Source: Rhodococcus sp. 14-1411-2a
Lineage (GTDB): Bacteria; Actinomycetota; Actinomycetes; Mycobacteriales; Mycobacteriaceae
Direction of reading: 5' to 3'
Assembly (NCBI RefSeq): GCF_002259485.1
Contig: NZ_NPGA01000012.1
Location: 210,263 to 274,262, forward strand
Length of the DNA stretch: 64,000 bases
In this document: one piece after another, positions 54,196 through 62,065 of the stretch
Numbering within the stretch: position 1 is the stretch's first letter
How the letters are laid out: each line of letters begins with the position of its first letter
Notes under the pieces: generated by a model
Told to the model about the DNA's origin: nothing
Databases searched by the model: none
Seen by the model: only the letters and a program-made list of their open reading frames with translations
Translations under genes and position numbers: made by a program

Positions 54196-55128
54196 GTGCC
54201 TCGCATCGCTTACTTCGGCCCATCGGGAACGTTCACGGAGATGGCGCTGGCGCAGTTCGAAAAGCTCGGAACCTTCGGCGCGGTCGGTCTGGACGGCGCG
54301 GTCCAGCGGGTGTCGGCGTCGAACCCACCCGCTGCGCTCGAGGCCGTGCGATCGGGCGCGGCCGACGCCGCCGTGGTCCCCATCGAAAGCTCCATCGAGG
54401 GAGCGGTCCCACCGACGCTCGACGCGTTGTCGGAGGGCCGCCGGCTGCAGATCGTCGCCGAGACGGAGATCGAGGTGGCCTTCACCATTCTCGGTGGTCC
54501 CGGCGTCACCCTCGACTCGGCCCGCACGATCAGCGCGTATCCGATCGCGCTCAATCAAGTGCGTCAGTGGCTGCGGACCGCCATGCCCGACGCCGTGGTG
54601 CAGTCCGCGTCGTCCAATGCCGGTGCAGCAGAAGACGTTGCAGCCGGAATGGTCGATGCTGCGGTGTCGACGCGGCTCGCCGGTGAGCGCTTGAAGTTGT
54701 CGCAGTTGGCCGACGGGGTCATCGACGTGGAGGGCGCGCGGACTCGTTTCGTGCTGGTGACGGCGCCGCAGTCGGTGCCTGCGCGCACCGGTGCCGACCG
54801 AACGTCGGTGGTCCTCGAGCCGCCGAACGATCCGGGCACGCTGCCGGCAGCGTTGGCCGAGTTCGGAATTCGCAACATCGACCTGACCTTCATCGAATCA
54901 CGGCCCACCCGTTCGCGATTCGGAACGTACAGGTTCTTCATCGACTGCGCCGGGCACATCGACGACCCGCTCGTCGCGGAGATGTTGGCCGCATTCCACC
55001 GCAAGATGCCCCTCCGGTTCCTCGGATCCTGGCCCACCGCAACAGGAACGGGCGGTTCGGTGCCGCCGCCGATCGATGAACACGTGCAGTGGGTCGCAGA
55101 CATTCGTGCCGGACGCGGTGATCTGTGA
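54196..55128 (+). CDS. pheA: prephenate dehydratase
   Basis: 310 residues. The catalytic domain begins IAYFGPSGTFTEMALAQF and has the VPIESSIEGAVPPTLDAL loop and the TRFVLV end of the domain (about 189-195, the Thr-Arg-Phe triad typical of this enzyme). An ACT domain follows with NDPGTLPAALAEF and IESRPTRSRFGTYRFFIDC, which binds phenylalanine for feedback control. The reaction converts prephenate to phenylpyruvate. GTG start. It overlaps the next gene by one base. Confidence 0.95.
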   Translation: MPRIAYFGPSGTFTEMALAQFEKLGTFGAVGLDGAVQRVSASNPPAALEAVRSGAADAAVVPIESSIEGAVPPTLDALSEGRRLQIVAETEIEVAFTILGGPGVTLDSARTISAYPIALNQVRQWLRTAMPDAVVQSASSNAGAAEDVAAGMVDAAVSTRLAGERLKLSQLADGVIDVEGARTRFVLVTAPQSVPARTGADRTSVVLEPPNDPGTLPAALAEFGIRNIDLTFIESRPTRSRFGTYRFFIDCAGHIDDPLVAEMLAAFHRKMPLRFLGSWPTATGTGGSVPPPIDEHVQWVADIRAGRGDL

Positions 55129-55790
55129 TGGGCAAATTGATTCTGGTTCGGCACGGTCAGACGACAGCGAACGTCGCGAAGATACTGGACACCTCGCCGC
55201 CGGGAGCCGAGCTCACCGAGCTGGGGCACCAGCAGGCCGACGCGTATGCGCAGACCTGGATCGGACGCCCGCCCGCGGTGCTGGTGTCCTCGGTTGCGTT
55301 GCGTGCCAAGCAGACTGCGGGTTACATCGAACGAGCGACCGGGGTTCCCTTGGTGGTGACCGAGGGAATTCAGGAGACCTTCGCCGGAGATCTGGAGGAC
55401 CGCGACGATGCGGATGCGCACCGGGAGTTCACCGATATCTTCAGTCGCTGGCACACCGGAGATCTGGCGGCGACCGTGCCCGGCGGCGACAGCGGACATT
55501 CGGTGTTGGAGCGGTACGTCCCGGTGCTCGACGGCCTCCGCGCGCAGTATCTGAGTGACGAGACAGCGGGCGACGTCGTTGTCGTCAGTCACGGTGCCGC
55601 AATCCGACTGGTTGCGGCGGTACTGGCAGGCGTCGAGGGCACGTTCGCGGCCGACAATCACCTCGACAACACGCACACCGTCGAGCTGCTGCCGTTGCCC
55701 GACGGTGGATGGTCCTGCACCAGGTGGGGCACGTTCCTGCCGCCGTTCGAGGGCAAGGGCAGCAACAAGGCGGACAACCCGATCAGCTAG
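55128..55790 (+). CDS. histidine phosphatase family (phosphoglycerate mutase-like)
   Basis: 220 residues. The phospho-His motif is LILVRHGQTTAN at the N-terminus; the second His is in VVVSHGAAIRLV (about residue 155). The family covers phosphoglycerate mutases and phosphatases; the true substrate is unknown. It corresponds in order to Rv3837c, next to pheA. The ATG overlaps the pheA stop as TGATG, so coupling is likely. It converges on espG with four bases overlap. Confidence 0.9.
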   Translation: MGKLILVRHGQTTANVAKILDTSPPGAELTELGHQQADAYAQTWIGRPPAVLVSSVALRAKQTAGYIERATGVPLVVTEGIQETFAGDLEDRDDADAHREFTDIFSRWHTGDLAATVPGGDSGHSVLERYVPVLDGLRAQYLSDETAGDVVVVSHGAAIRLVAAVLAGVEGTFAADNHLDNTHTVELLPLPDGGWSCTRWGTFLPPFEGKGSNKADNPIS

Positions 55791-56611
55791 CGCAGATGCT
55801 CACCGGCCGATGCGATCAGCTCGGTCAGGGCAGCGGTCACTCTGCGATCCGTCGCCCCGGTCAGTGAGCTCCACGACGTGCCGTCGGCGGCGAGGGTCGA
55901 GGTGGCGAGAATGCGCCCGGCTCTGGTGTCGAACAGGGCCACGGGTCTCCCGGCCACGTGACGGGTTCCGTGCCTACGGGCGACGGCGGTGATCTCGGTT
56001 CTGCCGGCGCAGGTGGCCATCGCCGACGCCAGAGCCGCGGCGCGCTCGTGCGCTACGCCGATACCGCGCAGCCGAGACGCGGTTGCTCCGACGTCGGTCG
56101 GTGCCGCGTCGAGTGCTTCGGCCAGCAGATCGGTCGGCGCGTTGATGCTGCCCGGGTCGAACGACGCGGCCGAGCCGATCGCCGACGCGAGGTCCCGGGC
56201 CGGATCACCGTGGACGGCGCGGATGGTGACCACGTCGTCTCGCCGCACCGCCGACACCGCGATCCGATCGTCGGATGCAACGCAGATGCGAATGGTCGGA
56301 ACGGGCTCTGGGTTCTCGACGTCGAAGACACGAGCCGAGACGTACCAGTGAGGTTGTTCGAGAACCCGCATCCACTGCTCCAGATCCTCGTGGACGCGGC
56401 CGTCGGTTATCAGGCGGGCGTTGTTCAGTGCGGGGCGCCCGTGCTCGAGCGCGCGATCTCGGGCACCGACGTCGTCGAAGCGCGGGAACACGTCCAGGAC
56501 CACGGGTAGTTCGGCGATCGACAGTTCCTCGACGAGGAAGTCCATCTCGTCCACACCGAGTGCGGCGATCGGCAGTGTGTGGCCCACCGGCACGGTTCCC
56601 AAGTCGATCAA
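55787..56611 (-). CDS. EspG-like ESX secretion chaperone
   Basis: 274 residues matching the EspG family: a start with MDFLVEELSIAELPVVLDV, a middle HWYVSARVF and FDPGSINAPTDLLAEAL, and a C-terminal beta-rich end RRVTAALTELI. EspG proteins bind the tip of PE/PPE pairs in the cytosol and hand them to a type VII secretion system. It directly follows the PPE gene (ATGA overlap). There is no ESX core gene in the window. Confidence 0.85.
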   Translation of the reverse strand: MIDLGTVPVGHTLPIAALGVDEMDFLVEELSIAELPVVLDVFPRFDDVGARDRALEHGRPALNNARLITDGRVHEDLEQWMRVLEQPHWYVSARVFDVENPEPVPTIRICVASDDRIAVSAVRRDDVVTIRAVHGDPARDLASAIGSAASFDPGSINAPTDLLAEALDAAPTDVGATASRLRGIGVAHERAAALASAMATCAGRTEITAVARRHGTRHVAGRPVALFDTRAGRILATSTLAADGTSWSSLTGATDRRVTAALTELIASAGEHLR

Positions 56612-57792
56612 CGGCCGTTCCCGCTGGTGTGGGGCAGGGTCGGATTCGCGCCGATGACGGACGGCGCGACGGTCCGACCGTCCGAGAAGTGCTCGAATTG
56701 CTTGAGGTAGTCCGGGGTCTCGTGTTCGTCGTCCTCGGCCTGCCCGCGCGGGCCGGAGGCAGGAGCGCCTGCCGCGCCCGTTCCGCGCTGAGCGAGGCCG
56801 GCATCGGCCGAGGTGGTTGCGCCGAACGCGGACGGACCGCTTAGGCCTGCACCGGCCTGCATCGAGCCACCACCGGCGGGACCCAACGCCGAACCGGGCA
56901 TTCCGACGCCGCCGCCGATGCCACCGGGCCCGGCTGCTCCACCTGCCCCGCCGCCGAACGACACCGGACGCGTGGACGCCGGACCGACAGCGAGAGATGC
57001 CGAACCACCGGGTGCGAAACCGTTCCCGCCGCTCGCTCCCGATCCACCGGACAACGCACTCGACCCGATGGTGGACGCAGCGGTGGCGACGGTCGAGACG
57101 CCGGTGCTGGCGATGGAGGTGGCAGCACTACCGATCTGACCGGCCGCCGCTGCCACGCCGGGGTTCTGGGTCGCGGCCATCAATCCGCCGATCGCGGCCT
57201 GGACCGGAGACGTCATCAGCGCGCCGTTCGCGAACTTGCCGAGGCCGCTCCCGGAATCGGAGACGATGGCCGGCGGCTGATCGAACGTGGTCTGGACGAT
57301 GCGGTGCGAGGAGACCAGCTCGAAGCCCTCCATCACCATCGCAGCGCGGATGTCGAGCAGTCGATCGGCCACCTCGGCAGCCTCGTAGCTGCCGTTCATC
57401 ACGCCGCCCGTAGAGGCGGCGGTGACCTTGGCGGCCTGAACGGCTCCGATTTCCACGAGCGAGGGCATGGTCGCCAACGCGACACCGTACGAGGTTCCTG
57501 CGGCCGGGGCCTCGACCGAGAGCGCCGCCGCCTTGACTGCCGTGGCGGCGGTCCAGGTCGCGAAACGGCCGAGCGCAGCCTGAGCCAGCAGTGCCGACTC
57601 GCCCTCCCAGCCTGCAGTCAGAGCCGCGGTGACAGCCGCAATGCTCGCCGATGCCTCGGTGAACGCCGCAGCGACCGAACCCCACGCGCCGCCGGCGACG
57701 TGCAACGGCACCGGTCCCGGCCCGAGCAATCGCGTCGAGTTTCCCGTGGCCGTGCGTGGCAGCCACACCACACCTGTCACTCCGAGCGTCAT
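56608..57792 (-). CDS. PPE-family-like protein
   Basis: 394 residues. The N-terminal 170 residues are the helical PPE-like domain (AGGAWGSVAAAFTEASASIAAVTAALTAGWEGESA contains the tryptophan core; ATMPSLVEIGAVQ closes it), though the classical Pro-Pro-Glu is missing at the start. The rest is Gly/Ala/Ser-rich and low complexity, with a short charged end including DYLKQFEHF. It pairs with the PE protein upstream and the EspG downstream, in the order PE-PPE-EspG. Likely secreted by a type VII system. Confidence 0.82.
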   Translation of the reverse strand: MTLGVTGVVWLPRTATGNSTRLLGPGPVPLHVAGGAWGSVAAAFTEASASIAAVTAALTAGWEGESALLAQAALGRFATWTAATAVKAAALSVEAPAAGTSYGVALATMPSLVEIGAVQAAKVTAASTGGVMNGSYEAAEVADRLLDIRAAMVMEGFELVSSHRIVQTTFDQPPAIVSDSGSGLGKFANGALMTSPVQAAIGGLMAATQNPGVAAAAGQIGSAATSIASTGVSTVATAASTIGSSALSGGSGASGGNGFAPGGSASLAVGPASTRPVSFGGGAGGAAGPGGIGGGVGMPGSALGPAGGGSMQAGAGLSGPSAFGATTSADAGLAQRGTGAAGAPASGPRGQAEDDEHETPDYLKQFEHFSDGRTVAPSVIGANPTLPHTSGNGR

Positions 57793-57855
57793 CCTCTGGC
57801 CCCCATGATGTTCGAGCGTTGTGTCGAATTTTCTGTTGCGGTCGAGTTCGGTGCG

Positions 57856-58167
57856 TCAGATTCCGGGTAGACCGGGCAGCCCCCCGGCCGTGTCGTCGTC
57901 GGTGGCCACGTAGTCCGCGGCCTGTTTCCGTAGTTCCTCGGCCGCTCGGTGCAACTCCGAAATGCCCTGCGCTGCAGCAGGTCCGAAGGTATCGGCCGCG
58001 GTGCCGAAGAACCGTTCCGTGAGCAGCGAGACCTCGTCGGTACCGGGCGGCAGTGGCCGCACGGGGATTGCCGTTGCAGTGACAGCAGCCTGCAAGCGAG
58101 CGGCGACCGCATCGAGTTCGGAGGCAGCAAGCTGTAGGGCCACCGGATCCACCTTGATGACGGTCAT
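57856..58167 (-). CDS. PE-family-like protein
   Basis: 103 residues, helical hairpin: helix 1 around LQLAASELDAVAARLQAAV, helix 2 around GISELHRAAEELRKQAADY. The type VII export motif YxxxD is Y86-D90. The tail is short. It opens the PE-PPE-EspG set; the ATG has AGGGAG upstream. PE/PPE pairs form stable heterodimers before export. Confidence 0.83.
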   Translation of the reverse strand: MTVIKVDPVALQLAASELDAVAARLQAAVTATAIPVRPLPPGTDEVSLLTERFFGTAADTFGPAAAQGISELHRAAEELRKQAADYVATDDDTAGGLPGLPGI

Positions 58168-58255
58168 GAGCCACGCTCCCTGATCGAAGAACTTTGCGCT
58201 GTCGGTAGGTAAGACGCCGCCGTGTTCGGTTCGGTTCCCTCCGCGCGAGAAAAAT

Positions 58256-58822
58256 TCAGACGAACTTCTGGGCCACCGCGCCGACAGTCCAGACGCCGCC
58301 TCGATGGCTGACGGACGTGCGCGTCAGCGGGGAAACGTCGATTCGCCAAAACGAGCGGATCGGGGCGTCCAACACCAGCACCACCACGGCTCGGACGACG
58401 GCAGGAGAGGTCACCGTCAGAGTGCGGCCCGGCGTCGATCCAACAGCGCTCAGCCACTTCTCGACGCGAGAGAACAACGCGTCGAGGGATTCTCCGCCCG
58501 GAGGAACGAACGCCGGATCGCTCAGCCAGGCCATCGCGTCGGCGTCGGGCAGGTCGGTCATCTCGAGACCGGACCACCGGCCGTAGTCGATGTCGGCCAA
58601 CGCGGGCTCGACGGAGATCTCTGTTCCGAACACCTGCGCGGTGGAGATCGAGCGGGTTTCCGGGCCGGACAGGACGCGGTCGGCGCGGGGAAGGTCGGTT
58701 ACCGCCTCGAGATCGCGCAGGCCCGCGTCGTCGAGTGGTTCGTCGCCGGGAAACCGGCCGGTGCGCATCGCGTCGGTTCGCGCGTGAGCGACCAACATCA
58801 GTCGGGTCACGGGTGCGGGCAC
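58256..58822 (-). CDS. histidine phosphatase family protein, degenerate RHG motif
   Basis: 188 residues of the histidine phosphatase superfamily. The first motif reads LMLVAHARTDAM: the His is kept but the Arg of RHG is Ala. Later are RVLSGPETRS, IDYGRWSGLE and VTSPAVVRAVV in place of the second His motif. It may be an inactive or altered CobC-like phosphatase. The GTG at 58822 is used as the start. It is divergent from the B12 riboswitch and cbtBA, which hints at a cobalamin role. Confidence 0.78.
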   Translation of the reverse strand: MPAPVTRLMLVAHARTDAMRTGRFPGDEPLDDAGLRDLEAVTDLPRADRVLSGPETRSISTAQVFGTEISVEPALADIDYGRWSGLEMTDLPDADAMAWLSDPAFVPPGGESLDALFSRVEKWLSAVGSTPGRTLTVTSPAVVRAVVVLVLDAPIRSFWRIDVSPLTRTSVSHRGGVWTVGAVAQKFV

Positions 58823-58909
58823 TGCGTCATTGTGGCACCGCAGCTCTATGGCAACGAGCTGCAGTCGGTCGGGACAGCGATTGACACAGAGTCCGGAGCG
58901 ATGCCACAG

Positions 58910-59020
58910 TTCGCTGGTAATACGCGATGTACGCAGGTAATCCGGTGAAAATCCGGAGCGGTTGCGCCACTGTGATCGACGTCGGCGAAATGCCCGAATT
59001 CGAGAGTCAGAAAACTCGTT
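58910..59020 (+). ncRNA. cobalamin riboswitch
   Basis: Conserved parts appear in order: a GGTAATCCGGTGAAAATCCGG stretch, GCGGTTGCGCCACTGTGA containing the B12 box (GCCACTGTG, 58966-58974), then GAGAGTCAGAAAACTC at the 3' side. It lies upstream of cbtB and cbtA. Binding of adenosylcobalamin should turn the cobalt transport genes off. Boundaries are approximate. Confidence 0.88.
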
Positions 59021-59032
59021 CATCGCATGGCC

Positions 59033-59054
59033 GTCCCCGTTTTCGAGCGGGGAC
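59033..59054 (+). promoter_or_regulatory. hairpin in the riboswitch expression platform
   Basis: A perfect seven-base stem GTCCCCG / CGGGGAC with an eight-base loop lies between the aptamer and the cbtB ribosome site (AGGAGGAC at 59073). It could act as the switching element, as terminator or anti-sequestor. Confidence 0.55.
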
Positions 59055-59083
59055 TACGGGACGCACAATCCCAGGAGGACACC

Positions 59084-59278
59084 ATGGCAATCATTCACGC
59101 ACCCAGTAATACGACGGAGTCGGCTGCCCTCGCCGTCATCGTCGCCGCAACGATCCTGCTCGCTTTCGTCGTGCTCTACCTCGTCGGTTTCGATCAGGGC
59201 GCGATCTCCCGCAGTGGCATGTACATGCACGAATTGATGCACGACGGCCGCCACCTGCTGGGCCTGCCATGCCACTGA
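59084..59278 (+). CDS. cbtB: CbtB cobalt transporter subunit
   Basis: 64 residues: one membrane helix (ALAVIVAATILLAFVVLYLVGF, about 14-36) and a short His-rich C-terminus (MHELMHDGRHLLGLPCH), the hallmark of CbtB. Together with CbtA it forms a predicted cobalt importer linked to B12 synthesis. The ATG at 59084 follows an excellent AGGAGGAC. It overlaps cbtA by ten bases. Confidence 0.9.
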   Translation: MAIIHAPSNTTESAALAVIVAATILLAFVVLYLVGFDQGAISRSGMYMHELMHDGRHLLGLPCH

Positions 59279-60066
59279 CCGACACCCACGGCCCGACGCT
59301 GCAGGGCACATTCGTCCAACTACTCGTGCGAGGTCTGCTCGCCGGACTTCTCGCAGGCCTGCTCGCCGGAGCAGTCGCCTACGTCGTCGGTGAACCGCAC
59401 ATCGACTCGGCCATCGCCATCGAGGAAGCGGCCGGAGCCGACGCTCATCACGCCGACGCCGACGCCGATGCGGCCGCGCACTCCCACGGCGAGGACGCGC
59501 TCGTCAGTCGAGACGGACAACGCGTCGGACTGTTCCTCGCCACCGGACTCGCCGGCCTGGCGCTCGGCGCGATCTTCGCCTCGGCGCTGCACTACGGGCG
59601 ACGCTTCACCGCACTGCCGGGCTCGATTCTCGCGCTCGTCGGAGCCGGTGCCGGATGGTTGGCCATCGAAGCGGTGCCCTTCTTCAAGTACCCGGCCAAC
59701 CCACCGGCCGTCGGCGATCCCGAGACCATCACCCAACGCACTTGGCTGTGGTTGGCGTCGGTGATTCTGGGTCTGCTGGCGGTCGCATTGGCCGTCTACG
59801 CGGCGAAGGCGGTGGCATCGCAGCATTCGGTGGCGATTCGCGTCGGAGCGCCGTTGCTGGCGTTCCTGGTTGTGGTCGGCGTCGGCTACGCGCTGCTGCC
59901 CACCGTCAACGAGGTGGGCGCGGACTTCCCGGCAACCCTGCTGTGGGAATTCCGACTGTCGTCCCTGGCCACCCAGGCAACCCTGTGGCTGGCCTTGGGA
60001 TTGGGATTCGCATTACTCACCGATCGCGCTGCTCGATCCACTCGCCGAGAGACAGTCGCGGCGTAG
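59269..60066 (+). CDS. cbtA: CbtA cobalt transporter subunit
   Basis: 265 residues with five to six membrane helices. A His/Asp-rich loop between the first two helices (ADAHHADADADAAAHSHGED, about 57-76) is a likely metal-binding site. Other features of CbtA are present, such as RQRVGLFLATGLAG-type and VPFFKYPANPPAVGDPETI. It works with CbtB under B12-riboswitch control. The stop is followed by the long palindrome at 60084-60156. Confidence 0.9.
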   Translation: MPLTDTHGPTLQGTFVQLLVRGLLAGLLAGLLAGAVAYVVGEPHIDSAIAIEEAAGADAHHADADADAAAHSHGEDALVSRDGQRVGLFLATGLAGLALGAIFASALHYGRRFTALPGSILALVGAGAGWLAIEAVPFFKYPANPPAVGDPETITQRTWLWLASVILGLLAVALAVYAAKAVASQHSVAIRVGAPLLAFLVVVGVGYALLPTVNEVGADFPATLLWEFRLSSLATQATLWLALGLGFALLTDRAARSTRRETVAA

Positions 60067-60083
60067 CCCGGCGTTCGCTTCGG

Positions 60084-60156
60084 CCCCCACGTTGGGATGA
60101 ATGCGCCATTCAGGCCATCTGAGTGACTGAAACCCACATTCATCCCAACCTGGGGG
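60084..60156. repeat. long imperfect palindrome between convergent genes
   Basis: Arms CCCCCACGTTGGGATGAATG (60084-60103) and CATTCATCCCAACCTGGGGG (60137-60156) pair over 20 bases with one mismatch. The 33-base loop has an inner TTCAG / CTGAA pairing. It lies between the stops of cbtA and the zincin gene, so it may act as a bidirectional terminator or be a repeat element. Confidence 0.8.
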
Positions 60157-60195
60157 TGCGTTCGGGGTGAGCGGGCGGGCGACGAGTGAGTGCTG

Positions 60196-60528
60196 TCAGC
60201 CGAATCCGAGTTGATGCAGTCGCTCGTCGTCGATGCCGAAGTGATGTCCGATTTCGTGGGCGACGGTGATCGCAATTTCCCGTCGCGCCTCGTGTTCGTC
60301 GCCGACCATTTCGAGGATCGGTTTGCGGTAGATGGTGATGACGTCCGGTAGGTGGCCGCTGTATTCGTAGCGCTCGGTCAGTGCGATGCCCTCGTACAGT
60401 CCGAGGATGTCCTCGGTCGGGTGCTCTTCCTCGACGAGAACGACCACGTTGTTCATGAAGTCGGTGAGCTCACGCGGCAGAGTGTCGAGGGCGTCGGACA
60501 CTGCTTCCTCGAAGTCGACGCGCGTCAT
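60196..60528 (-). CDS. metallopeptidase-like (zincin) protein, Rv3836-like
   Basis: 110 residues with the zinc motif HEIGHHFGI preceded by a helix (EIAITVAHEIGHH) and followed by a downstream Asp/Glu-His region (DDERLHQLG). This matches the short bacterial MPN-unrelated zincin family (PF06262) whose members are about this size. The order next to the septum-formation gene matches Rv3835-Rv3836. The start MTRVDFEEAV is preferred to a longer open frame; the gene begins 13 bases after the previous stop. Substrate unknown. Confidence 0.85.
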   Translation of the reverse strand: MTRVDFEEAVSDALDTLPRELTDFMNNVVVLVEEEHPTEDILGLYEGIALTERYEYSGHLPDVITIYRKPILEMVGDEHEARREIAITVAHEIGHHFGIDDERLHQLGFG

Positions 60529-60541
60529 GTGCGTGGGAATG

Positions 60542-61627
60542 TCACCCTCCGGTGGTGATCGGTGCGGCACCGGGCAGCGGTGTCGGCAGTGCGCGGCCGT
60601 CGGGAGCGGAGGGCGGCGGGACGGGGGCTGCACCGTTGATGAGGATGTCGCCCTTGGCGGTGCCGACGATGGTCGCGAAACCGCCGGAATCGAGTTCGGC
60701 ACCCACCGAGCACGTCACCTGGCGACTTCCGGCCAGCCAACTCGCGACATCGATCGTGTCCCAGAACAGGGTCAGCGTCTTGTCGCGCAACGCGGTGTCC
60801 GAGCCGAGGTAGCCGTTGACCGCGTCGGTGCACGTCCGCTCGAGGTACGCATCCTGGTCGCCCTCCGACGGGTGCCCGCCGGGGAACTGCTGCGTCAGGT
60901 TGATCACCGACGCCACCTCGTACGCGTGCGGAGCGGCGCAGTCCACCGGATCGGCCGGCACGTTCTGGTTGATGCCGATGCAGGTTCCGGTACGCCAGAC
61001 CTTCGACTGGTCCTGATCGAGAATCGACCCGGTCATCTCCATCAGCGCGCCGGTGTTCGACGGCATCTGCACACCGCAGCGCAGCGTCCGCTCACCCTTG
61101 GCCCATCCGGCCTGGCTGGGGAACATCAGCCCGACGCCGAAGCGTCCGTTCGGATCGAATTTGGCACCGACGTAGTCGTCGACGGCGGCCGCGCAGTGTT
61201 CGTCGCGCAACTCGCTGAACCGGATGGAACCGGGATACGCCGCGGCAGGACCGAACTCAACGCCGGGGTAGACGCTCATGTCGATGTCGCGAGCCACCTC
61301 GAAGCGATGGGGATCGGCGCACGAGACCTCGGCGAGGTCCTGCCGATCGGTCTCGGGATCGTCGGTGGGCGTCCACTGCAGGCAGGCACCAGGGTCGGCG
61401 GCACCGAAGGAGGACGCCGAAACGGGCCCGTCGGTCGCAGGCCCACTGGCCGTCGCATGGGTGGTGATCTTCTCGGGTGTCGAGAACCCGTCGGAGAGAA
61501 AAACCGTCGCTCCGGCGGCCAGCACCGCACCGACCGCAACCATGGCGAGCCCACGTCGAGCTGTGGTTGCAGACAGTGTTCGCCGAGACTTCTCGCTCGT
61601 CGGGGGGTCTGTTTCGTATCCGGACAT
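60542..61627 (-). CDS. septum-formation-domain membrane protein (Rv3835-like)
   Basis: 361 residues. A short cytosolic tail is followed by one membrane helix (LAMVAVGAVLAAGATVFLS, about 27-45) and an external region with two related halves, each with Cys pairs and CxxxPHxxEV-type motifs (VSCADPHRFEVARDI, DCAAPHAYEVASVI). These fit the septum formation domain family. Function not established. The gene is divergent from the ankyrin gene and co-directional with the zincin gene downstream. Confidence 0.82.
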   Translation of the reverse strand: MSGYETDPPTSEKSRRTLSATTARRGLAMVAVGAVLAAGATVFLSDGFSTPEKITTHATASGPATDGPVSASSFGAADPGACLQWTPTDDPETDRQDLAEVSCADPHRFEVARDIDMSVYPGVEFGPAAAYPGSIRFSELRDEHCAAAVDDYVGAKFDPNGRFGVGLMFPSQAGWAKGERTLRCGVQMPSNTGALMEMTGSILDQDQSKVWRTGTCIGINQNVPADPVDCAAPHAYEVASVINLTQQFPGGHPSEGDQDAYLERTCTDAVNGYLGSDTALRDKTLTLFWDTIDVASWLAGSRQVTCSVGAELDSGGFATIVGTAKGDILINGAAPVPPPSAPDGRALPTPLPGAAPITTGG

Positions 61628-61661
61628 CGCCCTCCATCATGCCCGAGTATGTTCGGTCCTC

Positions 61662-62054
61662 ATGAGCGACCCAACGGGTGACGACGACCTCAGCGAGCTC
61701 GCCGGCCGACTGTTCGCGATGGCCCGCACCGGTGACGGCGCCGCTCTGGCGAGTTACGTGGACGCGGGCGTCCCGGTGAATCTGCACAACGAATCAGGCG
61801 ACACGCTGGTCATGCTCGCCGCGTATCACGGGCACGCCGACGCCGTGCGTGCGCTGGTCGAGCGTGGTGCCGATGTGAACAAGCCCAACGACAAGGGGCA
61901 GACCCCACTCGCGGGCGCGGTCTTCAAAGGTGAGGACGAGGTGGTGCGCGTGCTCGTCGACGGTGGAGCCGATCCGCACGGCGGCCACCCGTCGGCGATC
62001 GATGCCGCCACGATGTTCGGACGCGAGGACTATCTGGGGTTGCTCGGCAAGTAA
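61662..62054 (+). CDS. ankyrin repeat protein
   Basis: 130 residues, about three ankyrin repeats: [62 protein letters not shown] and a shorter last one. It has no signal peptide and is likely cytosolic, with a protein-binding role. The ATG at 61662 is chosen over a longer frame that runs into the divergent gene. It lies 11 bases upstream of serS and may be co-transcribed with it. Confidence 0.85.
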   Translation: MSDPTGDDDLSELAGRLFAMARTGDGAALASYVDAGVPVNLHNESGDTLVMLAAYHGHADAVRALVERGADVNKPNDKGQTPLAGAVFKGEDEVVRVLVDGGADPHGGHPSAIDAATMFGREDYLGLLGK

Positions 62055-62065
62055 GGTTCGTTCTC

